DNA of 64,000 nt from Polaribacter sejongensis (GTDB lineage Bacteria; Bacteroidota; Bacteroidia; Flavobacteriales; Flavobacteriaceae). Positions 56,873 to 64,000 of this stretch are shown piece by piece (within the stretch, counting starts at the first letter, position 1; each line of letters opens with the position of its first letter). The stretch lies in contig CATITK010000054.1 of NCBI GenBank assembly GCA_949545755.1, positions 1 to 64,000 of the forward strand, read 5' to 3'. Position numbers and translations under genes: made by a program. The notes beneath the pieces are model-generated. The model had not been told where the DNA came from, searched no databases, and saw only the letters and a list, made by a program, of their open reading frames with translations.

Positions 56873-59083
56873 TTATTTTGAATATTTTTCTGACTTTGTA
56901 TGTAAATTTTCTTCGATAAAACTTGTCATTTTTGTATACAAGTTCAAGCGTGTATTTTTGCCTTTATAAATTCCATGCGTTCTGTCTGGCACTATAAACA
57001 TATCAAATTGTTTATTGGCTTCAATTAAAGAATTTATCATTCTATAAGAGTTTTGTACATGCACATTATCATCTCCTGTTCCATGCACTAATAAGTAATT
57101 TCCTTTTAATTTTTCTGCATAATTTACAGGTGAATTTTCGTCATAACCACCAGGGTTTTCTTGTGGTGTTCTTAAAAAACGCTCTGTATAAATAGTGTCA
57201 TAAAAACGCCAAGAGGTAACGGGAGCAACAGCAATAGCCATTGTAAAAATATCATTTCCTTTTAAAAGTGCATTTGTACTCATATGTCCTCCAAAAGACC
57301 AACCCCAAATACCAATATTATTTTCATCAATGTAAGCACGACTTGCCATTTCTTTTGCTACTGAAATTTGATCTTCAGTTTCATATTTTACCAAGTTTAA
57401 ATAGGTCGATTTTTTAAAATCAGCACCTTTAAAACCAGTTCCGCGACCATCAATACAAGCAATAATAATACCTTTTTGGGCCAACATATTGTGCCAGTAA
57501 TCGTTAGAACTATTCCATTTGTTCCCAACTTGTTGAGAACCTGGACCAGAATATTGAAATAGTAACAATGGATATTTTTTATTTTTATCAAAGTTGGCAG
57601 GTTTAATCATCCACATATTTAGGTTATTTCCATTAATAGTAATGGTCGAAAATTCTTTAGGACTTAGGGTATATTCAGCCAATGTTTCTTTTAAAGCAAT
57701 ATTCTCTTTTATTATTTTTAACATTTCTCCTTCGCCTGAAAATAATGAATACACCGGAGGAGTTTCACTAGACGAAAACGTATTGATAAAGTAGTTCAGG
57801 TTTTTACTGAAAGCAGCCGTGTTTTGACCGTCTTTAGTACTTAAAAACTTTTTGTTTCGTCCATTTAGTCCAATAGAATATACGCCTCTATTTGTAGATC
57901 CGTTTTCTACCGATTGATAATAAATGGTTTTTTTAGATTCATTAAAACCATAATATTTAGTAACTTCCCAATTTCCCTTTGTAATTTTATTGACGAGTTT
58001 TCCTCCAAAATCATAATGATAAATATGGTTGTAGCCTTCTTTTTCGCTTGTCCAAATAAAACTATTATCAGCTAAAAAAGTAAGATTATCTGTAATGTCA
58101 ATGTATGCTTTGTCAGTTTCATTTAATAACAAACTAACACTTGATTTTGAGGCGTTAATTTTATGTAATTTTAAATTATTTTGATGCCGATTTAAAGTGG
58201 TTGCCACTAAAAAAGTATCGTCGTGCGACCATTTAATTCTGGGGATGTATTCATAATCTCCTAAAGGAATTTCTTTTGTTATTTTAGAGGAAACTGTATA
58301 GATTTGTAATGTAGCAATTGCATTTTTTTCTCCTGCTTTTGGGTATTTAAAAACTTGCTGTTTTGGATACAATTCTTTACCCATGATATCCATTGAAAAA
58401 GTGGGTACATTGGTTTCATCAAAACGTAGATAGGCTAAAAAAGTTCCTGTTTTGTTCCATTCAAATGCTCTTACAAAAGCAAACTCCTCCTCATAAACCC
58501 AATCTGTAATTCCATTAAGGATGCTGTTCTTTTTCCCATCATTTGTTACCTGCGTAACTTTGTTTGAAGCGACATTTTTTATAAAAATATTGTTGTTTTT
58601 GGCATACGCAACATTTTTATTGTCAGGAGAAAAAACGGGTTCTTGAATTTCTTTACCAATTAAATTTAGTTTTTTTGTAATAATATCGTACGCATAAAAA
58701 GTGCCTTTTTTTGAATGTCGATAAATTTTTTCAAAGTTAGTTCCTAAAATTAACTTCGTTTCATCATCATTAAAGCTATAGGAAGAGAAGCTTTCTAGAC
58801 CTTTCAAATTTACACTATTTACAATGGTTTCAACTTTTTCTAAATTTTTATAGCTATATTTATCTAAGGAAATAGATCCTAATTTTCTATCATAATTTAA
58901 GACAGTATAAAAATCATCATTCATAGAATTTAAAGAATTCATTCTTTCTGGAGAAAAAGTTCCATTCCAGATTTCTTCTAATGTAATTTCTTTTGTTGTT
59001 AAAGTATTTGTTGAATTTATTTGTGCAATTGCTGAGCTATTAATGAAAAGTGAAATTGCGCCTAAAAAGAATAGATTTTTCAT
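56873..59083 (-). CDS. S9 family dipeptidyl-peptidase (DPP IV-like)
   Basis: Signal peptide; DPPIV N-terminal propeller; GWSFGGHMSTNALLKG catalytic Ser; HGTGDDNVHVQNS and DRTHGIYKG. Confidence 0.95.
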   Translation of the reverse strand: MKNLFFLGAISLFINSSAIAQINSTNTLTTKEITLEEIWNGTFSPERMNSLNSMNDDFYTVLNYDRKLGSISLDKYSYKNLEKVETIVNSVNLKGLESFSSYSFNDDETKLILGTNFEKIYRHSKKGTFYAYDIITKKLNLIGKEIQEPVFSPDNKNVAYAKNNNIFIKNVASNKVTQVTNDGKKNSILNGITDWVYEEEFAFVRAFEWNKTGTFLAYLRFDETNVPTFSMDIMGKELYPKQQVFKYPKAGEKNAIATLQIYTVSSKITKEIPLGDYEYIPRIKWSHDDTFLVATTLNRHQNNLKLHKINASKSSVSLLLNETDKAYIDITDNLTFLADNSFIWTSEKEGYNHIYHYDFGGKLVNKITKGNWEVTKYYGFNESKKTIYYQSVENGSTNRGVYSIGLNGRNKKFLSTKDGQNTAAFSKNLNYFINTFSSSETPPVYSLFSGEGEMLKIIKENIALKETLAEYTLSPKEFSTITINGNNLNMWMIKPANFDKNKKYPLLLFQYSGPGSQQVGNKWNSSNDYWHNMLAQKGIIIACIDGRGTGFKGADFKKSTYLNLVKYETEDQISVAKEMASRAYIDENNIGIWGWSFGGHMSTNALLKGNDIFTMAIAVAPVTSWRFYDTIYTERFLRTPQENPGGYDENSPVNYAEKLKGNYLLVHGTGDDNVHVQNSYRMINSLIEANKQFDMFIVPDRTHGIYKGKNTRLNLYTKMTSFIEENLHTKSEKYSK

Positions 59084-59192
59084 TTGTTTGTAGTATGAAA
59101 TAAAACTTCACCAAGTTTACGGAAAAATCAGTAAAAATTGTCTCAAAAAAAGAGAAACCTTTAATATTTCTATATGTTTTAACAGTTTGACT

Positions 59193-59200
59193 TATCTTTG
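59193..59200 (+). promoter_or_regulatory. Candidate -7 element (TATCTTTG) upstream of the HMG-CoA reductase gene
   Basis: Matches TAnnTTTG 27 nt before ATG. Confidence 0.4.
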
Positions 59201-59226
59201 TTCTTGATAGTTTTATACCCAAATAA

Positions 59227-60510
59227 ATGCGCAAACTTATTTCAGGTTTTTCTAAGTTAACCAAAGATGAAAAGATTACCTGGTTGATAGAAAATTATTT
59301 ACAGGATCAATCAGAAGCAGAAAATGTTATTAAACAATACTGGAATCATCAGCAAGACCTACAGGAACTTCATGATGGCTTTATAGAAAATACAATTTCA
59401 AATTTTTACATGCCTTTTGGTATTGCTCCTAATTTTATAATTAATGGAGATGCCTTTGTCATTCCAATGGTTATAGAAGAAAGCTCTGTTGTTGCAGCAG
59501 CTTCTTTGGTGGGCAAGTTTTGGAGCACCCGAGGCGGTTTTAAGACCACCGTTCTAGGAACTACAAAAATTGGACAAGTCCATTTTATGTATGCAGGATC
59601 TCAAACAGAAATTGAAGCTTATTTTAATAAAATTAAAACAGATTTATTTGCTGCTACCGCTTCTATCACTAAAAATATGGAAAAACGTGGTGGTGGAATT
59701 TTAGATATTAAATTAGTTGATAAGACGGAAAAATTAGCCAACTATTATCAATTGCATGTCACCTTTGAAACCAAAGATTCAATGGGTGCAAACTTTATCA
59801 ATTCTTGTTTAGAGGCAATTGCAAAAAAGTTTGAAACCGCCGAGATAGAAATTGTGATGAGCATTTTATCTAATTCTGTTCCAGAATGTTTGGTTAGGGC
59901 AGAGGTGAGTTGCAAAATTGAAGAATTGGGTGGTGAAAATCCACAGAAATTTGCAGAAAAATTCTATCAAGCAGTAAAAATAGCAACCATAGAACCCTAC
60001 AGAGCAGTGACTCATAATAAGGGAATTATGAATGGAATTGATGCTGTCGTCTTAGCGACAGGCAACGATTTTAGAGCTGTAGAAGCAGGAGCTCATTCTT
60101 ATGCTTCACGATCTGGAGAATATACCAGCCTGTCTCACTGTGAAATTAAAGACGGTATTTTTAAATTCTGGATAGAAGTCCCCCTAGCTATAGGCACTGT
60201 TGGAGGGTTGACAGCATTGCATCCAATGGCAAAATTGTCTTTAGAGATGTTGCAAAATCCATCTGCAAATATGTTGATGCAAATTATAGCAGCGGCAGGC
60301 TTAGCGCAGAATTTTGCAGCCTTAAGAGCTTTAACAACAAAAGGAATTCAACATGGACACATGAAAATGCATTTGCAAAATATTTTAAATCAATTTGAAG
60401 CAAATGATGAAGAAAAAGAAAGTGTTACTACTTATTTCAATAAAAAAACAGTGACGCATTCGGCAGTTGTAGCAAAAATACAATCTCTAAGAAAACCAAA
60501 AACTAATTGA
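59227..60510 (+). CDS. Hydroxymethylglutaryl-CoA reductase, degradative-type (class II)
   Basis: NFYMPFGIAPNFIINGDAFVIPMVIEESSVVAAAS, ILSNSVPECLVRAEVSC, NKGIMNGIDAVVLATGNDFRAVEAGAHSYASRSGEY, IGTVGGLTALHPMAKLSLEML. Confidence 0.96.
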   Translation: MRKLISGFSKLTKDEKITWLIENYLQDQSEAENVIKQYWNHQQDLQELHDGFIENTISNFYMPFGIAPNFIINGDAFVIPMVIEESSVVAAASLVGKFWSTRGGFKTTVLGTTKIGQVHFMYAGSQTEIEAYFNKIKTDLFAATASITKNMEKRGGGILDIKLVDKTEKLANYYQLHVTFETKDSMGANFINSCLEAIAKKFETAEIEIVMSILSNSVPECLVRAEVSCKIEELGGENPQKFAEKFYQAVKIATIEPYRAVTHNKGIMNGIDAVVLATGNDFRAVEAGAHSYASRSGEYTSLSHCEIKDGIFKFWIEVPLAIGTVGGLTALHPMAKLSLEMLQNPSANMLMQIIAAAGLAQNFAALRALTTKGIQHGHMKMHLQNILNQFEANDEEKESVTTYFNKKTVTHSAVVAKIQSLRKPKTN

Positions 60511-60550
60511 TACAGGTGAGATTTGACTGTTGATTATTCAAAAAAATTAG

Positions 60551-60579
60551 TACAGATTCTTGCTTACGTAAGAATGACA
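60551..60579. repeat. Short dispersed-repeat-like hairpin (tacagATTCTTGC-TTAC-GTAAGAATgaca)
   Basis: 8-bp stem with one G.T pair, 60556-60575; resembles the common intergenic GATTC..G..GAATGACA strings of Flavobacteriia. Confidence 0.5.
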
Positions 60580-60590
60580 AAAAATAAAAA

Positions 60591-61520
60591 ATGAAAAATT
60601 TTTACTCTAACGGAAAACTTTTATTAACTGGAGAATATCTTGTTTTAGATGGTGCGAAATCTTTGGCGATTCCCACAAAATTCGGTCAAGAATTCGTTGT
60701 TGAAAAAATTAAAGAACCCCAAATTATTTGGGGAAGTTTCACCCATACAGGTGCATGTTGGTTTGAAGCCGTTTTTGAGTTGCCAAAACTGCGTTTGGTG
60801 AATTGTACCTTTGCTTCTGATAAAGAGGGAAATGCCGAATCTATTGCAGAAACGTTGTTGGAAATTTTAAAAGAAGCAAGAAATTTAAATCCAGATTTTT
60901 TAATTACGAATCATGGGTTTGTTGTAAAAACCACGCTAACTTTTCCAAGAGATTGGGGTTTGGGAAGTTCTTCTACTTTAATAAATTCTATTGCCAATTG
61001 GGCAAAAGTAGATGCTTTTAAATTACTTTGGAATTCCTTTAAAGGAAGTGGGTATGATATTGCTTGTGCACAAAATAATCTGCCAATTTTTTATCAAATA
61101 GAAAATAAAAAACCACTAGTTTCGCAAGTAGCATTTAATCCTAATTTTAAAGAAAATTTATTTTTTGTGCATTTAAATCAGAAGCAAGATTCTAAAGAAG
61201 GAATTACTAGATTTAGAGAAAGTAAACAAGATTTTCAGAAAGAAATAAAAATGATTTCAGCTATTTCTGATGCGTTTTTAAACGCAAAATTGGTAGCAGA
61301 TTTTGAGCAGTTAATTGTTGAACATGAAAGAATTATCAGTTCAGTTATCAAATTAAAACCAGTAAAAGAAAGATTGTTTCCAGATTATTTTGGAGAAATA
61401 AAAAGTTTAGGAGCTTGGGGAGGAGATTTTGTTATGGTCACAGGAGATTCTGGAACGCCAAAATATTTTAAAAACAAAGGATATAAAACGATTCTTTCCT
61501 ATTCAGAAATGGTTTTATAA
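60591..61520 (+). CDS. GYDIA family GHMP kinase (mevalonate kinase-like)
   Basis: NGKLLLTGEYLVLDGAKSLAIPTKFGQ, WGLGSSSTLINSIANWA, SFKGSGYDIACAQ. Confidence 0.95.
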   Translation: MKNFYSNGKLLLTGEYLVLDGAKSLAIPTKFGQEFVVEKIKEPQIIWGSFTHTGACWFEAVFELPKLRLVNCTFASDKEGNAESIAETLLEILKEARNLNPDFLITNHGFVVKTTLTFPRDWGLGSSSTLINSIANWAKVDAFKLLWNSFKGSGYDIACAQNNLPIFYQIENKKPLVSQVAFNPNFKENLFFVHLNQKQDSKEGITRFRESKQDFQKEIKMISAISDAFLNAKLVADFEQLIVEHERIISSVIKLKPVKERLFPDYFGEIKSLGAWGGDFVMVTGDSGTPKYFKNKGYKTILSYSEMVL

Positions 61521-61648
61521 TCTAATGTTACATCGAGTCAATTTATTGAAGAATAAAATAAATTTGTATCCCGATGATTTAATCAATGAGTTTTCGATAC
61601 AATTTAAAAAAAAATAATCAAAACGACTCAAACTAACAATATACTAAA

Positions 61649-62860
61649 ATGAGTAAAGTAATAATTATAGGAGGTGGAGCAGCAGGATACTTTACAGCGA
61701 TCAATGCAAAAGAAAAGAATCCTAAATTAGACATTATTATTCTCGAAAAAGGGAACGATGTTTTACAAAAAGTAAAAATTTCTGGAGGTGGAAGATGCAA
61801 TGTTACACATGCATGTTTTGAACCAAAAGAATTGGTGCAATTTTATCCAAGAGGTGAAAAAGAATTGTTGGGACCTTTTCATCAATTCATGACAGGAGAT
61901 ACTTTTGAGTGGTTCGAAAACAAGGGTGTTCCTCTGAAAATTGAAGATGACAATCGTGTTTTTCCTGAAGCAAACACAAGTCAAGCAATTATAGATTGTT
62001 TTCAAAAAGCTGTTGATAACTTAGGAATTGAAGTAGTCACAAATTGTGGTGTAAACTCGGTTTCTCAACAACATAATAAATGGGTCATCAACACGAAATC
62101 CCAAGTTTTTGAAGCGGATAAATTAGTAATTGCTGCAGGGAGTTCTAAAAAAGTTTGGGAATTGTGTGCCACTTTAGATCATGTAATTATAGCACCTGTC
62201 CCTTCTTTATTCACCTTTAATATTAATGACAAACGGCTGGTAGATTTATTGGGGACTTCCGTGCCAAATGCCACTGTTAAGATCGTAAATACAAAACTAG
62301 AAGCTTCTGGTCCTTTATTAATCACACACTGGGGAATGAGTGGTCCAGCAGTTTTAAAATTATCTGCTTTTGGTGCACGAATTTTAGCTGACAAAAATTA
62401 TCAATACAATTTAGAGGTAAATTGGTTGTCGAGACCCACAGATAAAGTACTGAATGTTTTGTTGAATTTAAAAAAGAAAGAACCTCGTAAAACGGTGATT
62501 TTAAAATCGCCATTTGCGGAAGTTTCTAAAAGATTGTGGGAACGTTTTGTTATTGCTGCAGGAATAAAATCAACTCAAAATTGGGCAGATTTAAATAATG
62601 TCCAATTAGAAAGTTTAGCAAATCAACTAACAAAAGGAGTTTATAATGCAAACGGAAGAACTACGTTTAAAGATGAGTTTGTTACTGCTGGAGGTATTGA
62701 TTTAAAAGAAATTAATTTTAAACGTTTTGAAAGTAGGAAACATAAGAACCTCTTTTTTGTGGGAGAAGTTTTAAATATTGATGCAGTTACGGGAGGTTTT
62801 AATTTCCAAAATGCATGGACTGGAGGTTATATTTGTGCAAATGCTTTGGCCGAAGAATAA
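61649..62860 (+). CDS. HI0933/BaiN-like NAD(P)/FAD-dependent oxidoreductase
   Basis: VIIIGGGAAGYFTAINAKEKNP, GGGRCNVTHACFEP, TAGGIDLKEINFKRFESRKHKNLFFVGEVLNIDAVTGGFNFQNAWTGGYICANAL. Confidence 0.96.
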   Translation: MSKVIIIGGGAAGYFTAINAKEKNPKLDIIILEKGNDVLQKVKISGGGRCNVTHACFEPKELVQFYPRGEKELLGPFHQFMTGDTFEWFENKGVPLKIEDDNRVFPEANTSQAIIDCFQKAVDNLGIEVVTNCGVNSVSQQHNKWVINTKSQVFEADKLVIAAGSSKKVWELCATLDHVIIAPVPSLFTFNINDKRLVDLLGTSVPNATVKIVNTKLEASGPLLITHWGMSGPAVLKLSAFGARILADKNYQYNLEVNWLSRPTDKVLNVLLNLKKKEPRKTVILKSPFAEVSKRLWERFVIAAGIKSTQNWADLNNVQLESLANQLTKGVYNANGRTTFKDEFVTAGGIDLKEINFKRFESRKHKNLFFVGEVLNIDAVTGGFNFQNAWTGGYICANALAEE

Positions 62861-63018
62861 AGTAATAACAAGAGAAACGAAGTGTTTTCATGCTTCACAG
62901 ATGCACTCATTTAAATAATTTCCCATTTACTGTGATAAAATATAAATATTAAATTGGCGACTTAGAAACATAGAAAATTTAACCTCTATTTCTGGTTGTT
63001 ACAACTAAAAAAGAACAA

Positions 63019-63573
63019 ATGGCATTAACAGCATCAAACGAATTTACACTCGGAAAACAAGCACCTGATTTTAATCTATTAAATACAATTAATGGTGATT
63101 TTTTAACTTTAGAAAGCGCAAAAGGAGAAAAAGGAACGGTGATTATGTTCATTTGTAACCATTGCCCTTTTGTTATTCATGTAAATAAAGAATTGGTAAA
63201 AATGGCAAACGAATATCAGTTAAAAGGGATTCGTTTTATAGCGATTAGTGCAAATGATATTGTCAAGTACCCAGAAGATGCTCCTGCATTAATGACGCAA
63301 TTGGCAAAAGACGAAAACTATCCTTTTCCGTATTTATATGATGAAACTCAAGAGGTAGCAAAAGCCTACGATGCTGCTTGTACCCCTGATTTCTATGTGT
63401 TTGATTCGAATTTAAAAGCGGTCTATCACGGGCAATTAGATGCTGCTAGACCCGGAAATGGGAAGCCAGTAACAGGAAGTGATATTCGAAAATCTATGAA
63501 TCATCTATTAGAGAATAAGGCTGTCTTAGAAAACCAGCAACCAAGTATGGGGTGTGGGATTAAGTGGCGTTAA
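63019..63573 (+). CDS. Thioredoxin-fold peroxiredoxin-like protein
   Basis: GKQAPDFNLLNTINGDFLTLESAKGEKGTVIMFICNHCPFVIHVNKELVKMANEYQ, TPDFYVFDSNLKAVYHGQLDAARPGN. Confidence 0.94.
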   Translation: MALTASNEFTLGKQAPDFNLLNTINGDFLTLESAKGEKGTVIMFICNHCPFVIHVNKELVKMANEYQLKGIRFIAISANDIVKYPEDAPALMTQLAKDENYPFPYLYDETQEVAKAYDAACTPDFYVFDSNLKAVYHGQLDAARPGNGKPVTGSDIRKSMNHLLENKAVLENQQPSMGCGIKWR

Positions 63574-63801
63574 TTTTTTTGTATTTCCAAGTTCTCGAAG
63601 TATATCCTTTTGTACCGTGAAAAATGTATCGTCCAAAAAAAGGTGTTTATTTTACAATAACCTTTGTAATTTGTTTACAGTTACTATTCAAATTTCTATA
63701 AGGATTGGATTTGGACTAAACCCTCTACAGGTTTATGATTTTATTCCATCACTGAAAATGTTTCAATTACAATATATTAGTATTGTTGTAACTTTGAAAG
63801 T

Positions 63802-64000
63802 ATGGAGATTAAGTATTTCAGATTGGTGAAAACGATAATAGAAGAAGGCAGTATTGCTAATTCTTCTAAAAAATTGTTTTTATCTCAATCTGCTTTGAGC
63901 CACCAACTAAAAGAATTGGAACATCAACTTGGTTATAAGGTGTTTTATAGAACTAGAAATAAATGGGAGTTGACAGAGGAAGGTGTCGAATTGTATGGGT
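63802..64000 (+). CDS. LysR family transcriptional regulator, N-terminal part (truncated by window end)
   Basis: My translation: MEIKYFRLVKTIIEEGSIANSSKKLFLSQSALSHQLKELEHQLGYKVFYRTRNKWELTEEGVELYG..., a LysR HTH; frame stays open to the window end. Confidence 0.9.
   Translation, partial: MEIKYFRLVKTIIEEGSIANSSKKLFLSQSALSHQLKELEHQLGYKVFYRTRNKWELTEEGVELYG

Noticed and set aside
63554-63829. 91-aa ORF at the end of the window
   Set aside because: Overlaps the end of the peroxiredoxin-like gene and the start of the LysR gene; no recognisable domain and unlikely composition.

Overview
This window reads as core chromosome from a low-GC marine-type member of the Bacteroidetes (Flavobacteriia). The evidence is TAnnTTTG promoter elements, TonB-dependent receptors, PorZ of the type IX secretion system, a GYDIA-family GHMP kinase, and an atpDC pair lying apart from the other ATP synthase genes. 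I support about 47 protein-coding genes, including nusA, infB, leuS, mfd, mntR-like/ZIP, an AddA/UvrD-like helicase-nuclease, atpDC, trpS, porZ, recO, an RND efflux operon, nadAB, surE, lpxB, comEC, POT/DPP-type peptide use genes and mevalonate-pathway genes. I saw no tRNA, rRNA, CRISPR array, prophage or IS element. The strongest unusual signal is in leuS. A ~137-aa in-frame insertion that looks like a DUF559 (Vsr-like) endonuclease domain sits in the turn just before the TTRPDT motif of the CP1 editing domain. Its 3' end carries a short string resembling a flavobacterial dispersed repeat. Other points worth checking are: an 18-copy heptanucleotide tandem repeat that encodes the C-terminus and stop of a thioesterase; a MutS-like ATPase with transmembrane segments; a candidate DtxR-type operator in a TonB receptor/regulator/ZIP metal locus; and a small CxGKC protein next to a Met/His-rich outer-membrane protein. 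All family assignments come from reading the translations; no database search was run.
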